Positions 25,443 to 35,618 are shown, counted from the stretch's first letter. The stretch: DNA of 64,000 nucleotides from Extensimonas vulgaris (GCF_003337425.1 NZ_QPJU01000007.1:1-64000), one strand, 5' to 3'. The notes: generated by a model not told the origin, from the letters alone. Made by a program: numbers and translations.

Positions 25443-26830
25443 ACAGCACGACCACGGTAAAGATTTCTCCCGCTGGCGGCGCACCCCAAGGGGTGGCCGG
25501 CACCGGAGTGCAGCGGGACTTGCACGAGGGCTTTTTGGCGCGGCGCAGCGCCTTCGACTGGGTTTTCGCCGTGCTCGCGGTGCTCGGCGGCGCGTTCGCC
25601 CTGCAGCGCTACGGCAGCGCCATGGACATCTATGAAAAAGGCATCACGGTCGCCGCCGTGCCTGGCGCGATCTGGCTCGGCTGGTTCTGGCGCCCGCTGC
25701 GCGTGCTGATGCTGGTCGTGGCGGCGGCCTCGCTGCTTGCGATCGGGCTGTACCAGCAGGGTGGCGCGGGCGACTTGGCGCGCGCCGATCAGGTGTTTGG
25801 CCTCAAATACTTCCTTTCGAGCCAGTCGGCCATCCTCTGGATGAGCATGCTGTTTTTTGCGAGCACGGCGTTTTACTGGATCGGCATGTTCGCGCGCGGC
25901 GCGGCAGGCGAGACCATGTCGCTGATCGGCTCGCGCCTGGCCTGGACAGGCGTCACCATGGCTTTGATAGGCACCATGGTGCGCTGGTACGAAAGTTACC
26001 TGCTGGGCAGCGACATCGGGCATATCCCGGTGAGCAATCTTTATGAAGTGTTCGTGCTCTTTTGCTGGCTCACGGCGCTGTTTTACCTGTATTTCGAGGC
26101 GCACTACGGCACGCGCGCGCTCGGCGGCTTCGTGATGCTGGTGGTCAGCGCGGCCGTCGGCTTTTTGCTCTGGTACACCGTGGCGCGCGAGGCGCAGGAA
26201 ATCCAGCCGCTCGTGCCCGCGCTCAAGAGCTGGTGGATGAAGCTGCACGTGCCTGCCAACTTCATCGGTTACGGCACTTTTGCGCTCTCGGCCATGGTGG
26301 CGTTTGCCTACCTCGTCAAACAGAGCGCGCAGGAACTGCGCTGGTACAAGCTTGCGCCCCTGTGGCTGCTCGGTGTGGTGCTGTGCTTCGAGCCGTTGGT
26401 GTTTCGCCGTGGCGCGGGCGCGCAGGGCAGCGCGTACTGGATGGTGTATTTCGGCATTTCCGCGCTGATCGTTGCGGGCATATTGCTTGGGCGCCGGCGC
26501 ATCGCGGCGCGCCTGCCCGCGCTCGAAGTGCTCGACGACCTGATGTACAAGGCGATCGCCGTGGGTTTCGCGTTTTTCACGATCGCCACGGTGCTTGGCG
26601 CGCTCTGGGCGGCCGAGGCCTGGGGCGGCTACTGGAGCTGGGACCCGAAGGAAACCTGGGCGCTGATCGTCTGGCTCAATTACGCCGCCTGGCTGCACAT
26701 GCGCCTCATGAAGGGCCTGCGCGGCACAGTCTCAGCCTGGTGGGCGCTTGGCGGGCTGGTCGTGACGACCTTTGCCTTCATCGGCGTCAATATGTTCCTC
26801 AGCGGTTTGCACAGCTACGGCACTCTGTAG
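25439..26830 (+). CDS. ccsA: cytochrome c biogenesis protein CcsA (haem-handling)
   Basis: A 463-residue integral membrane protein carrying the haem-binding tryptophan-rich signature [15 protein letters not shown] near residue 397, flanked by conserved His residues ([27 protein letters not shown]). It is the partner of ResB in system II. The start at 25439 overlaps the resB stop by four bases. An N-terminal pair of extra membrane segments is common in betaproteobacterial forms. Confidence 0.93.
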   Translation: MNSTTTVKISPAGGAPQGVAGTGVQRDLHEGFLARRSAFDWVFAVLAVLGGAFALQRYGSAMDIYEKGITVAAVPGAIWLGWFWRPLRVLMLVVAAASLLAIGLYQQGGAGDLARADQVFGLKYFLSSQSAILWMSMLFFASTAFYWIGMFARGAAGETMSLIGSRLAWTGVTMALIGTMVRWYESYLLGSDIGHIPVSNLYEVFVLFCWLTALFYLYFEAHYGTRALGGFVMLVVSAAVGFLLWYTVAREAQEIQPLVPALKSWWMKLHVPANFIGYGTFALSAMVAFAYLVKQSAQELRWYKLAPLWLLGVVLCFEPLVFRRGAGAQGSAYWMVYFGISALIVAGILLGRRRIAARLPALEVLDDLMYKAIAVGFAFFTIATVLGALWAAEAWGGYWSWDPKETWALIVWLNYAAWLHMRLMKGLRGTVSAWWALGGLVVTTFAFIGVNMFLSGLHSYGTL

Positions 26831-26885
26831 AAGGTCGATCGCTGCTTTCTCTGAGGCTACGTCAAGGGGGGAAAGGGGGCTTGCC

Positions 26886-27881
26886 ATGGCGATGTTTCAC
26901 GGTACACGCGACTTTCCGCAACCGCTGCCGTCCGAGATCACCCCGCGCGCAGTGTATGAAAACCGCCGCGCCTTGCTGCGCGGTCTGGCAACGGGCGCTG
27001 CGGGCGCCACCCTGGCCGCCTGGGCGGGCCGCACGGCATTGGCGCAGGCGCAGCGCCCCGGCAAGCTCGCACCGCTCGCCGCCGTGCCCTCCAGGGTGTC
27101 CGGCGCCATGGTGCTCGACAAGCCCACGCGCTACCAGGACGCCACCAGCTACAACAATTTCTACGAGTTTGGCACCGACAAGGACGACCCCGCGCGCAAC
27201 GCCCACACTTTGCGCATCAGCCCCTGGAGTGTGGAGGTCGAAGGACTAGTGCACAAACCCGGTCGCTTTGGCGTCGAAGACTTGCTCAAACTCAGCACCC
27301 TCGAAGAGCGCGTGTACCGGCTGCGCTGCGTCGAAGGCTGGTCCATGGTCATCCCCTGGGTCGGCTATTCGCTGGCGGCCCTGATAGCGCGCGTGCAGCC
27401 GCTGGGTAGCGCGAAATACGTGGAATTCGTCACACTGGCCGACAAGGCGACCATGCCCTTCGTGGGCGCGCGCATCCTCGACTGGCCTTACCTCGAGGGC
27501 TTGCGGCTCGACGAGGCGCTGCATCCGCTCACGCTGCTGGCCTTCGGCATGTACGGTGAGGTGCTGCCCAAGCAAAACGGCGCCCCCGTGCGCCTCGTGG
27601 TGCCGTGGAAGTACGGCTTCAAGAGCGCCAAGAGCATCGTCAAGATCCGCTTCACCGAGCGCGAGCCCGCCACGGCCTGGGTCAAGGCCGCGCCGCAGGA
27701 GTATGGCTTTTATGCCAACGTCAACCCCGACGTCGATCACCCGCGCTGGAGCCAGGCCACCGAGCGGCGCATTGGCGAAGGCGGCTTGTTCGCACCCAAG
27801 CGCAAGACCCTGCCGTTCAACGGCTATGCCGAGCAGGTGGCGCAGCTGTATGCCGGCATGGACTTGCGCCGGTTTTTCTGA
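26886..27881 (+). CDS. msrP: periplasmic methionine sulfoxide reductase, molybdopterin subunit MsrP
   Basis: A 331-residue molybdoenzyme that repairs oxidised Met in periplasmic proteins. A twin-arginine-type signal ([21 protein letters not shown]) precedes the mature part. The molybdopterin-ligand Cys is in [13 protein letters not shown], with [13 protein letters not shown] following. The start at 26886 opens the signal peptide; frames further up overlap ccsA. MsrQ follows. Confidence 0.93.
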   Translation: MAMFHGTRDFPQPLPSEITPRAVYENRRALLRGLATGAAGATLAAWAGRTALAQAQRPGKLAPLAAVPSRVSGAMVLDKPTRYQDATSYNNFYEFGTDKDDPARNAHTLRISPWSVEVEGLVHKPGRFGVEDLLKLSTLEERVYRLRCVEGWSMVIPWVGYSLAALIARVQPLGSAKYVEFVTLADKATMPFVGARILDWPYLEGLRLDEALHPLTLLAFGMYGEVLPKQNGAPVRLVVPWKYGFKSAKSIVKIRFTEREPATAWVKAAPQEYGFYANVNPDVDHPRWSQATERRIGEGGLFAPKRKTLPFNGYAEQVAQLYAGMDLRRFF

Positions 27882-27919
27882 TCGCCGTGGTGCAGCAGAG
27901 CACGGCAACGAGGGCGGCT

Positions 27920-28555
27920 ATGCGAACGGGAGCGCGGCCTCCATGGCTGCACCCGGCCGCCAAGCCGCTGGTGTTCGTGCTGTGCGCGCTGCCTTGCGCG
28001 TGGCTCCTTTTCGCAGCGCTGACGGATGGGCTCGGCGCCAACCCCGCAGAGGCTTTGATCCGCGCCACGGGTGACTGGACTTTGCGCGCGCTGTGCCTGG
28101 TGCTCGCCGTGACCCCGCTGCGCGTGCTCACGGGCACGCCGGCGCTCGCGCGCTTTCGGCGCATGCTGGGGCTATGGGTGTTTTGCTACGCCGTGCTGCA
28201 CTTCGTGTGCTACGCCGTGCTCGACCAGGGGCTCGACGTGCAGACCATCTTGCGCGACGTGGTCAAGCGGCCGTTCATCCTCGTGGGCAGCCTGGCGCTG
28301 GTGTTGCTGACCCTGCTCGCCGCCACCTCGACCCAACGCGCCATGCGGGCGCTGGGCGGGCGCCGCTGGCAGGCCCTGCACCGCGCGGTCTATGCGGTGG
28401 CGGCGCTGGCGCTGCTGCATTTTTTCTGGATGCGCGCGGGCAAGCGCAACTTTGCCGAAGTGGCCGTCTATGCCCTGATCCTTGGCCTCTTGCTGGGCTG
28501 GCGCCTGGGCCACGCCTGGTGGCGCAGGCGGCGGGCTGCCGGTGGCGCAAACTAG
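27920..28555 (+). CDS. msrQ: haem-binding membrane subunit MsrQ
   Basis: A 211-residue protein with about six membrane helices (PLVFVLCALPCAWLLFAALT, LWVFCYAVLHFVCYAVLDQG, PFILVGSLALVLLTLLAATS, HRAVYAVAALALLHFFWMRA). His residues in VLHFV, LHRAVY and LHFFW would bind haem b. It passes electrons from the quinone pool or flavin to MsrP. A GTG at 27887 is an alternative start closer to the msrP stop. Confidence 0.9.
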   Translation: MRTGARPPWLHPAAKPLVFVLCALPCAWLLFAALTDGLGANPAEALIRATGDWTLRALCLVLAVTPLRVLTGTPALARFRRMLGLWVFCYAVLHFVCYAVLDQGLDVQTILRDVVKRPFILVGSLALVLLTLLAATSTQRAMRALGGRRWQALHRAVYAVAALALLHFFWMRAGKRNFAEVAVYALILGLLLGWRLGHAWWRRRRAAGGAN

Positions 28556-28620
28556 CCGCTATGTTATCAATAGCCAATTGCGCTTGATACACCTGGGTTT
28601 GAGCCCATTTCCGCTCAAAA
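28556..28620. repeat. short AGCTAT...GCGCTTG-type motif between convergent genes
   Basis: GCCGCTATGTTATCAATAG, CAATTGCGCTTGATAC and a small inverted GAGC pair (GGGTTTGAGCCC, CCGCTCAAAATT) fill the gap between msrQ and the leftward gene. It belongs to the short palindromic motif family seen at 34571, 40431, 43541 and 47262. Confidence 0.5.
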
Positions 28621-29451
28621 TTATCCATTGACCGAACGCAGCGCCGGGCGCATCTGGCGCGTAACCGGGTCGATGAAGGCGGTGGGGTACTGGTAGGCGC
28701 GGTCGTCGAACAGGTCGATGCCGCACATGAGGTTTTCGATCCAGTCGAAAAAGTCGCTGATCGCCTGCTTGCCCATGATGGGCGCGCCGTGCTGCGGCAC
28801 CAGCATGGCGATGTCGAGCTGGCGCGCCATGCGTGCCCACAAGCGCAGGATCTTGTTCGACACCATGTAGCGGCGGTGGAAGGCCTCCATGCGCGGGATG
28901 TGCGCCTGCAGGTCGGTCACGGGCACGCGCGCCTCGGCCCCCGACATCATCGACACGCCCAGATCGCCCGTGAACAGGATGCGGCTCACCGGGTCGTAAA
29001 AGTGGAAATTGCCCTCGGCGTGCATGAAGTGCGCGGGCAGAATCACGAGTTCGTGCCGGCCCAGCGGCAGGTGGCCGCCGCCGTCGGGCACGCCGATCAC
29101 GCGGTTTTCGGTCTTGCCGACTTTGGTGAAGTGCGGTGCGAACCGTTCCCACAGCCGCGAAATCACGAGCAAAGCCTTGGTGCTGGTCATCCAGCGGTCG
29201 AGCGAGGCGATGATGTCCGGGTCGGCGTGCGACGCGATCAGGTACGACAGCTTGTGCGGCGGAAAGTGCCGCGTCATGCCCATGAACAGTTCGTTGAAGG
29301 CCAGATTGCCGCCGGGGTCGATCACGGCGCCGGTGTCGTCGTCCACGATCAGAAACTGGTTGGCCTGCACTGCCTGCCCGTCATCCTCGATGAGGTCGGT
29401 GAACATCAAGCAGGCGTGATTCTTGTCACGGTAAAGTTCCAATGGGGTCAT
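28621..29451 (-). CDS. metallo-beta-lactamase-fold oxygen-binding diiron-like protein
   Basis: A 276-residue protein with the beta-lactamase fold of flavodiiron proteins but no flavodoxin domain. Metal ligands appear in ASHADPDIIA, PAHFMHAEGN, LFTGDLG and VPQHGAPI. The N-terminal part (IEDDGQAVQANQFLIVDDDT, AVIDPGG) is typical of ODP-type proteins. It may sense or reduce oxygen or NO; the substrate is unknown. The start at 29451 is preferred because upstream frame would run through repeat B2. Confidence 0.82.
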   Translation of the reverse strand: MTPLELYRDKNHACLMFTDLIEDDGQAVQANQFLIVDDDTGAVIDPGGNLAFNELFMGMTRHFPPHKLSYLIASHADPDIIASLDRWMTSTKALLVISRLWERFAPHFTKVGKTENRVIGVPDGGGHLPLGRHELVILPAHFMHAEGNFHFYDPVSRILFTGDLGVSMMSGAEARVPVTDLQAHIPRMEAFHRRYMVSNKILRLWARMARQLDIAMLVPQHGAPIMGKQAISDFFDWIENLMCGIDLFDDRAYQYPTAFIDPVTRQMRPALRSVNG

Positions 29452-29475
29452 GGGTTGCTCGGTGTTTGCGAGAAC

Positions 29476-29639
29476 AAGTGTAGTGTTTGATGCTTGATGC
29501 GACAAATAAAACCGATGGATTTTTGGTCTGGGCAAGGCGCAAACCGCAGCGATACCGGGTGGTATCGCGAGGATTTGCAACGCGGCCTAGGCCTAAAAGA
29601 TGCGGTTTTATGTCGCAGATAGCGTCGAACACTACACTA
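29476..29639 (+). repeat. repeat family B, copy B2 (164 bp)
   Basis: Ends AGTGTAGTGTTTGATGC and GCGTCGAACACTACACT pair with each other, then further arms (ATAAAACC/GGTTTTAT) and a central hairpin CGATACC-GGGT-GGTATCG make a full-length imperfect palindrome. The copy is 164 bp and nearly identical to B3 at 62783. A family A element begins at the next base. Confidence 0.88.
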
Positions 29640-29802
29640 GGAGCCTGTCGGACTTTGGGCGTCGAAAGCGAGAATGTGCCCCAGCGAGGCCAGTTTTTGC
29701 CGGATTCGCAGCCCCATAGTGGTGCTATGGGGCAAGAAGCCGGTAAAAAATGGGCCGCTGCGGCGCATTCGCAGCCGACGATTCGAAAGTCCGACAGGCT
29801 CC
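29640..29802 (+). mobile_element. repeat family A, copy A2 (163 bp)
   Basis: Ends GGAGCCTGTCGGACTTT and its exact complement bound 163 bp, with the same central 9-bp stem as A1. It abuts the right end of B2. The base at position 2 of both ends is changed relative to A1 and A4, preserving pairing. Confidence 0.88.
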
Positions 29803-29845
29803 TGAAGCACTGTAGAACGCTCACGCAGATGGTGATTGATCAATG

Positions 29846-30637
29846 TCAATCATTCTCTGAAGTCCTGCCCGCTTCCTGTGCATGCCCGCTCGGCGCGCCA
29901 CAGACCGGGCAGCCTGGCTGGCGCGGCACGCGCAGACTGCTCCATTCCATGCTGCGGCCGTCGAGCATCAGTAGGCGCCCCGCGAGGGAAGGGCCTACGC
30001 CCGCGAGCAGCTTGAGCGCTTCGGCGGCCTGCATGGCGCCGATCACGCCCACGAGCGGGGCAAAGACGCCCATGGTCGCGCAGCGCGCTTCCTGCGGCGT
30101 GGCGTCGGGGGCGAACAGGCAGGCATAGCAGGGCGATAGCGCATCGTGCGGGTCGCGCACGGTGATCTGCGCGTCGAAACGGATCACCGCACCCGTCACG
30201 AGCGGCACGCCGTGGCGCACGCAGGCGGCGTTCACGGCCTGGCGCGTGGCGTAGTTGTCGCTGCAGTCGAGCACCACCGACGCCGTGGGCACGAGGCGCG
30301 CGAGCAGCGCGGCGTCGGCGCGCGCCTGCACGGGCGTGACCTGCACCTCGGGGTTGAGCGCGGTGATCGCCTGTGTGGCCGATTGCACCTTGGGCTGACC
30401 CACGCGCGCAGTGGTGTGGGCGATCTGGCGCTGCAGGTTGGTCAGATCGACCTCGTCGTCATCGACCAGCGTGATGCGTCCGACGCCGGCCGAGCCGAGG
30501 TACAGCGCCGCGGGCGAGCCCAGCCCGCCGGCGCCGATCAGCAGCGCGTGGCCCGCGAGGATGCGCTCCTGGCCCGCGATGCCGACCTCGTCGAGCAGGA
30601 TGTGGCGCGAATAGCGCAGGAGTTGCTCGTCGGTCAT
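29846..30637 (-). CDS. MoeB/ThiF-type adenylyltransferase
   Basis: A 263-residue E1-like enzyme that adenylates the C-terminal glycine of a sulfur-carrier protein (MoaD or ThiS). It has the nucleotide site IGAGGLGSPAALYLGSAG, the DNLQRQ-like segment EVDLTNLQRQ, and two CXXC zinc motifs CYAC and CPVC. Family members are annotated moeB or thiF, and sequence alone does not separate them here. Coupled genes for molybdopterin or thiamine are not adjacent. Confidence 0.88.
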   Translation of the reverse strand: MTDEQLLRYSRHILLDEVGIAGQERILAGHALLIGAGGLGSPAALYLGSAGVGRITLVDDDEVDLTNLQRQIAHTTARVGQPKVQSATQAITALNPEVQVTPVQARADAALLARLVPTASVVLDCSDNYATRQAVNAACVRHGVPLVTGAVIRFDAQITVRDPHDALSPCYACLFAPDATPQEARCATMGVFAPLVGVIGAMQAAEALKLLAGVGPSLAGRLLMLDGRSMEWSSLRVPRQPGCPVCGAPSGHAQEAGRTSEND

Positions 30638-30657
30638 GGCGAAACGTAGGAGGAACG

Positions 30658-30686
30658 AAAAAGGCCGCAGAGAGCTGCGACCTTTT
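30658..30686. terminator. bidirectional-type terminator behind ctpA
   Basis: AAAAAGGCCGCAG, a 4-base loop and CTGCGACCTTTT form a stem with A and T runs. Read on the minus strand it ends in CCTTTTTCG, fitting termination of ctpA before the moeB/thiF gene. Confidence 0.7.
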
Positions 30687-30701
30687 GCCGCAGGCTTGCG
30701 C

Positions 30702-32177
30702 TTATTCGTCCTGCTCCTTCTTTTCTTCCTTGCGCTCGGTCAGGGTTTTGCTGACCTTGACGGGCAGGCCCTTGAGCTGGTTCAGCGCCTGGCGCAGCTG
30801 GAAGTCCTTGTCGCTGCCGAACTCGGGCAGTTTGCGTTCGGCATCGGGCTTCTTGGCTTCGCATTCGAGGCGTTTGAGGGCTTCCTCGCGCGCCTGTTCG
30901 CGCGCTTGCTCCTCCATTTTTTCGGTGGTCTGCGCTTTGTCTTTGCCGCCGCTCTTTTCCTGGCCATTGTCCAGGTGCTTGTCGAGGTCGGCCTCGCGCA
31001 CGCGCAGTGCAGCGAAGAGATTGCCCTCCTCGGACTCATCGACCATGATGTCGGGCACGATGCCCTTGGCCTGGATGGAGCGGCCGCTGGGCGTGTAGTA
31101 GCGCGCCGTGGTGAGCTTGATGCCCGTGTCCGGCCCCAGTGGGCGCACGGTTTGCACCGAGCCTTTGCCGAAGGTCTGGCTGCCCATGATGATGGCGCGC
31201 TTGTGGTCTTGCAAGGCGCCTGCGACGATCTCGCTCGCCGAGGCCGAGCCTTCATTGACGAGCACGACCAGCGGTACGGTCTTGAGTGCCACCGGCAGGC
31301 GCCTCAGCGGATCGGGGCTGCCGCGGCGCGCGTAGAACTCTGGCGAAGCCTTGTACGTGGCCTTGCTCTCGGGCAGCTGGCCATTCGTGCTGACCACGGT
31401 CACATCGGCTGGCAAGAAGGCTGCGGCGATCGCCACGGCCGCGTCGAGCAGGCCACCGGGGTCGTTGCGCAGATCGAGCACCATGCCTTTGAGTTGCGGC
31501 TCCTGCTGGTAAATCTCCTGCACCTTGCGCACGAAGTCTTCCACCGTGCGTTCCTGGAACTGCGACAGGCGCACCCACGCGTAGCCGGGCTCGACGATCT
31601 TGCTCTTGACCGACTGGGTCTTGATTTCCTCGCGCGTGATGGTCACGGTGAAGGTGCGGCCCTCGTCCTTGCGGAAGATGGTGAGCTTGACCTTGGTGTT
31701 GGGCTCGCCGCGCATGCGCTTGACGGCTTCGTTGAGCGAGAGGCCCTTGACGGCGGTGTCGTCGATCTTGGTGATGAGGTCGTTGGTCTTGAGCCCGGCG
31801 CGAAACGCGGGCGAGCCTTCGATGGGCGAGACGACCTTCACGAGCCCGTCTTCCTGCGTGATCTCTATCCCGACGCCGACGAAGCGGCCCGAGGTGCCTT
31901 CGCGAAATTCCTTGAAGGATTTTTTGTCGAAATATTGCGAATGCGGATCGAGCCCGCTGACCATGCCAGAGATCGCGTCGGTGATGAGCTTTTTGTCATC
32001 GACGGGATCGACGTAGTCGGTCTTGATCAGGCCGAACACGGCCGAGAGCTGCTGGATTTCCTCGAGCGGCAACGGCGCCATGGCGTTGCGCGCCATGGTC
32101 TGCAGCGACACCGTGGTGAGCGCGCCGGCGAGGGCGCCGACCGAGATCCATCCAGCGATTTTGAGTTTGTGGCCCAT
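30702..32177 (-). CDS. ctpA: carboxyl-terminal processing protease CtpA (S41)
   Basis: A 491-residue periplasmic or membrane-anchored protease. After an N-terminal hydrophobic segment come a PDZ domain (GRFVGVGIEITQEDGLVKVV) and the S41 core with catalytic Ser in NEGSASASEIVAGAL and Lys in GSQTFGKGSVQTV. A charged C-terminal tail rich in Lys and Glu extends past the core. Such proteases trim C-termini and tune peptidoglycan hydrolases. The start at 32177 precedes the anchor. Confidence 0.93.
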   Translation of the reverse strand: MGHKLKIAGWISVGALAGALTTVSLQTMARNAMAPLPLEEIQQLSAVFGLIKTDYVDPVDDKKLITDAISGMVSGLDPHSQYFDKKSFKEFREGTSGRFVGVGIEITQEDGLVKVVSPIEGSPAFRAGLKTNDLITKIDDTAVKGLSLNEAVKRMRGEPNTKVKLTIFRKDEGRTFTVTITREEIKTQSVKSKIVEPGYAWVRLSQFQERTVEDFVRKVQEIYQQEPQLKGMVLDLRNDPGGLLDAAVAIAAAFLPADVTVVSTNGQLPESKATYKASPEFYARRGSPDPLRRLPVALKTVPLVVLVNEGSASASEIVAGALQDHKRAIIMGSQTFGKGSVQTVRPLGPDTGIKLTTARYYTPSGRSIQAKGIVPDIMVDESEEGNLFAALRVREADLDKHLDNGQEKSGGKDKAQTTEKMEEQAREQAREEALKRLECEAKKPDAERKLPEFGSDKDFQLRQALNQLKGLPVKVSKTLTERKEEKKEQDE

Positions 32178-32382
32178 AAAAAACCTTTTACCGATCCGAA
32201 GCATGCAATGGTGAAATCCAAGGGAAGAGCTGTGTTTGCATAGCGGTGCACATTGTGCGGGTTTTTCGCCACACTTGCCTGCCCTGCAGGGTCCATTGGC
32301 GTTGGTTTTACTGCGGGTTTACACCCCGGCTTACCCCCCGGCACCTAGCCCTCGGCTCGACTCCTGTCGGCGGCGCTCGTCG

Positions 32383-33126
32383 TCAGCCCTTGCCCTGCGC
32401 GACCACCGCCGCAGCTGCCTGCGCGACGGCCTGCGCGTCACCGAGGTAATAGTGGCGCAGCGGCTTGAGATCGGCGTCGAGCTCATAGACCAGCGGGATG
32501 CCGTTGGGAATGTTCAAGCCCACGATGTCGGTGTCGGAGATGCCGTCGAGGTACTTGACCAGCGCGCGGATCGAGTTGCCATGCGCTGCAACCACCACGC
32601 GCTGGCCGGCACGGATCGCCGGGGCCATGGTTTCGTTCCAGAACGGCAGCACGCGCGCCACCGTGTCCTTGAGGCATTCGGTCAGCGGCACTTCGTGGGG
32701 CGCGAGGCCCGCGTAGCGCCGGTCGGTGCGTTCGCAGCGCGGGTCGTCGGGGGTGAGCGCGGGCGGCGGCGTGTCATAGCTGCGGCGCCAGATCAGCACC
32801 TGCTCGTCGCCGTATTGTTTGGCCATCTCGGCCTTGTTCAAGCCCTGCAGCGCGCCGTAGTGGCGCTCGTTGAGGCGCCAGCTCTTGACCACAGGCAGCC
32901 AGGTGCAGTCCATTTCGTCGAGGCAATACCACAACGTGTGGATCGCGCGCTTGAGCACGCTGGTGTAGGCCAGGTCGAATGCGTAGCCCTCGGCGCGCAG
33001 CAGCTTGCCCGCGGCCATGGCCTGCGCGACGCCCGCGGGCGTGAGGTCTACGTCGGTCCAGCCGGTGAAGCGGTTTTCGAGGTTCCACAGCGATTCGCCG
33101 TGGCGGATCAGGACGAGTTTGTGCAT
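32383..33126 (-). CDS. gpmA: 2,3-bisphosphoglycerate-dependent phosphoglycerate mutase
   Basis: A 247-residue glycolytic mutase interconverting 3- and 2-phosphoglycerate. The phosphohistidine motif [10 protein letters not shown] is at the N-terminus, [14 protein letters not shown] and [16 protein letters not shown] follow. Length and motifs are typical of the cofactor-dependent enzyme. The gene is divergent from the rhodanese gene at 33208. Confidence 0.96.
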   Translation of the reverse strand: MHKLVLIRHGESLWNLENRFTGWTDVDLTPAGVAQAMAAGKLLRAEGYAFDLAYTSVLKRAIHTLWYCLDEMDCTWLPVVKSWRLNERHYGALQGLNKAEMAKQYGDEQVLIWRRSYDTPPPALTPDDPRCERTDRRYAGLAPHEVPLTECLKDTVARVLPFWNETMAPAIRAGQRVVVAAHGNSIRALVKYLDGISDTDIVGLNIPNGIPLVYELDADLKPLRHYYLGDAQAVAQAAAAVVAQGKG

Positions 33127-33207
33127 GGTTTCTTGCGGGCCAGTGAACGGGTCAAAAACCGGGCATTTTAGAATCCCGCTGGTTCTCACCTGCTGAGGGA
33201 ATTTTTT

Positions 33208-33618
33208 GTGCAATTCATCATCGACAACTGGTACCTGATTTTCATCGCCCTGGTCTCGGGCGGCTTGCTGTTTTTGCCCATGCTGCGCAATGCTGGCGGC
33301 GGCATCTCGCCGCAGCAGGCGGTGCAGCTCATGAACCGCGAAAAAGCCGTGGTCATCGACGTGTGCGAGCCCGGCGAATTTGCCGCGGGCCATGTGAACG
33401 GCGCCAAGAACGTGCCGCTTGCCCAGCTGCAAGAGCGCCTGCCCACCGTGGTGAAGAACAAGTCCGCGCCCATCGTTCTGGTGTGCGCGAGCGGCATGCG
33501 CGCGCGCGGCGCAGCGGCCATTGCGCGCAAACTCGGCTATGAAAACGCCCAGGTGCTCGCCGGCGGCCTCAAAGCCTGGCGCGAAGCCGGGCTGCCCATC
33601 GCCAAAGAAAAAGCCTGA
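33208..33618 (+). CDS. membrane-anchored rhodanese-like protein
   Basis: A 136-residue protein with an N-terminal membrane anchor ([19 protein letters not shown]) and a rhodanese domain whose active-site loop is CASGMRAR. It would handle sulfane sulfur at the membrane. It starts with GTG at 33208, preceded by GAGGGAA. It heads a set with grxC, secB and gpsA, an arrangement common in betaproteobacteria. Confidence 0.9.
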   Translation: MQFIIDNWYLIFIALVSGGLLFLPMLRNAGGGISPQQAVQLMNREKAVVIDVCEPGEFAAGHVNGAKNVPLAQLQERLPTVVKNKSAPIVLVCASGMRARGAAAIARKLGYENAQVLAGGLKAWREAGLPIAKEKA

Positions 33619-33650
33619 TCTGCCCCAACCTCTTTTAGCGAAAGACCACC

Positions 33651-33920
33651 ATGCAAGCCGTGAAGATGTACACCACCGCCGTCTGCCCTTACTGCGTGCG
33701 CGCCAAGCAGATACTGCAGTCCAAGGGCGTGCAGCAGATCGAGGAAATCCGCGTGGACACCGACCCTGCGGCACGCCAGCACATGATGGAGATCACCGGC
33801 CGGCGCACCGTGCCGCAGATTTTCATTGGCGACACGCACGTGGGCGGCCACGATGACCTCGTGGCGCTGGACGCGCGCGGCGGCCTGATGCCGCTGCTCG
33901 AGGGCCAGCCGGCGGCCTGA
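33651..33920 (+). CDS. grxC: glutaredoxin 3
   Basis: An 89-residue dithiol glutaredoxin with active site [10 protein letters not shown] (Cys 12 and 15), the [14 protein letters not shown] glutathione-binding segment and a normal length. It reduces disulfides and mixed disulfides with glutathione. It follows the rhodanese gene by 32 bases. Confidence 0.95.
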   Translation: MQAVKMYTTAVCPYCVRAKQILQSKGVQQIEEIRVDTDPAARQHMMEITGRRTVPQIFIGDTHVGGHDDLVALDARGGLMPLLEGQPAA

Positions 33921-34102
33921 ACCTCATACGCCGTACATGCCGTGTGCGCCCCATGCACTGCGGCATGATGCGGAATAGACACGCCGCGATTGCATAATGC
34001 CGCCGGCGCGGATGCCGGCGCATACGCCCAACCCGCCCGCCCGCCATGGCATTCGCCCCCGGCGGGCATCGTTTCGCTTCACTTTCACGAAAAGACCCCA
34101 CC

Positions 34103-34549
34103 ATGGCCGACCAAGACACCCCCGTTTTCCAAATTCAGCGCGTCTATCTCAAGGACATGTCGCTCGAGCAGCCCAACTCGCCCGGCATCCTGCTCGACCA
34201 GAGCCAGCCTACGGTGGACATCCAGCTCGGCGTCGAGGCCACGCCCGTGAGCGATGGCATCATCGAAGTCGCCGTGACGGCCAACGTGCACACGCGCATC
34301 GACGACCGCACGGTGTTCCTGGTCGAAGCCAAGCAGGCCGGCATTTTTGAAATCCGCAACCTGCCCGAAGAGCAGATGGGGCCGGTGCTGGGCATCGCCT
34401 GCCCGCAAATCGTCTATCCCTACCTGCGCGGCAACGTCGCCGACATCATCACGCGCGCCGGCTTTCCGCCCGTGCACCTCGCGGAAATCAACTTCCAGGC
34501 CATGTACGAGCAGCAGCAGGCGCAGGCGGCTGGTGGCATGGCGCAGTAA
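34103..34549 (+). CDS. secB: protein-export chaperone SecB
   Basis: A 148-residue cytosolic chaperone for pre-secretory proteins. [33 protein letters not shown] and [18 protein letters not shown] are SecB signatures, the acidic N-terminus is present and length is typical. The start at 34103 is the conserved MADQD Met; no strong Shine-Dalgarno lies close. gpsA follows, as in many proteobacteria. Confidence 0.96.
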   Translation: MADQDTPVFQIQRVYLKDMSLEQPNSPGILLDQSQPTVDIQLGVEATPVSDGIIEVAVTANVHTRIDDRTVFLVEAKQAGIFEIRNLPEEQMGPVLGIACPQIVYPYLRGNVADIITRAGFPPVHLAEINFQAMYEQQQAQAAGGMAQ

Positions 34550-34570
34550 AAAATTTTCACCGTTTTGGCC

Positions 34571-34620
34571 TTTTGCGCTGATGCAGCAAGCGCAAGCAGC
34601 TATGAAAATAGTAGTTTTCG
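34571..34620. repeat. short palindromic AGCTAT/GCGCTTG motif overlapping the gpsA start
   Basis: GCGCTGATGCAGCAAGCGC and AAGCAGCTATGAAAATAG form the motif family common between genes here. The presumed gpsA ATG at 34602 and a second in-frame ATG at 34581 both lie inside it. It therefore shapes translation initiation of gpsA. Confidence 0.6.
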
Positions 34621-35618
34621 GCGCCGGCGCCTGGGGCACGGCGTTGGCCATGAACGCGGCGCGCCATCCTGCGGGGCATGCGGTCACACTGTGGGCGCGC
34701 AACGCGCAGCAGGTGGCCGACATGCAGGCGCGGCGCGAAAACCTGCGCTACCTGCCGGGCGTGCCGCTGCCCGAGAACCTGGCACTGGCGCAAGGCGACG
34801 CGCTGCAGTGCGCGCGCGATGCCGATCTGCTCATCGTCGCCACGCCCATGGCCGCGCTGCGCTCGTTTCTGGCGCTGCTGCGCGATTGCCCAGTGCCGCT
34901 CGCCTGGCTGTGCAAAGGCTTCGAGGCCGCAGCTGCGGATTCGGGCTCTTTTGGGCTGTTAGCCCATGAAATATGTGCCCAGGTAGCTCCTGATTTGAAA
35001 GCAGGCGCGCTCAGCGGCCCGAGCTTTGCGCAGGAGGTTGCTCAAGGCAAGCCGACGGCGCTGGTGGCCGCGAGCGCGCACGCATCGGTGCGCCACACGC
35101 TGGTGCAGGCCTTTCATGGCCCGAGCCTGCGCGTGTATGCGAACGACGACCTCGTCGGTGTCGAAATCGGCGGCGCCGTGAAAAACGTGCTCGCGATCGC
35201 GGTGGGCCTGTGCGACGGCCTGCAACTGGGCCTGAACGCGCGCGCCGCGCTAATCACGCGCGGCTTGGCCGAGATGACGCGCTTGGGTCTGGCGCTGGGC
35301 GCGCGCAGCGAAACCTTTCTGGGCCTGGCGGGCGTGGGCGACCTCGTGCTCACGTCCACGGGCGACCTCTCGCGCAACCGCCGCGTGGGCCTGCTGCTCG
35401 CGCAGGGGCAGAGCCTGCCGCAGGCCGTGGCCTCGCTGGGCCACGTGGCCGAGGGCGTCTATTCCGCACACACCGCCGTGCAGCGTGCGCGCAGCCTGGG
35501 GGTGGAAATGCCCATCGCCGAAACCGTGGTGTCCCTGCTCGAAGGCCGCCTGCACGCCGCCGCCGCCGTCGCGCTGCTCATGGAGCGCGAGCCGCGCGCC
35601 GAGCCCGAGCGCGGGTGA
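34602..35618 (+). CDS. gpsA: glycerol-3-phosphate dehydrogenase [NAD(P)+]
   Basis: A 338-residue enzyme making glycerol-3-phosphate for phospholipids. The Rossmann motif [13 protein letters not shown] opens it; [34 protein letters not shown] (catalytic Lys) and [22 protein letters not shown] follow. An AT-richer insert around 34947-35005 resembles the short AGCT motif family and encodes part of a loop. Two in-frame ATGs (34581, 34602) are possible starts; 34602 begins the fold. Confidence 0.95.
   Translation: MKIVVFGAGAWGTALAMNAARHPAGHAVTLWARNAQQVADMQARRENLRYLPGVPLPENLALAQGDALQCARDADLLIVATPMAALRSFLALLRDCPVPLAWLCKGFEAAAADSGSFGLLAHEICAQVAPDLKAGALSGPSFAQEVAQGKPTALVAASAHASVRHTLVQAFHGPSLRVYANDDLVGVEIGGAVKNVLAIAVGLCDGLQLGLNARAALITRGLAEMTRLGLALGARSETFLGLAGVGDLVLTSTGDLSRNRRVGLLLAQGQSLPQAVASLGHVAEGVYSAHTAVQRARSLGVEMPIAETVVSLLEGRLHAAAAVALLMEREPRAEPERG

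Noticed and set aside
29452..29580. N-terminal extension of the metallo-beta-lactamase-fold protein
   Set aside because: The extra residues are encoded by repeat B2 and do not belong to the family; the Met at 29451 starts the conserved part.
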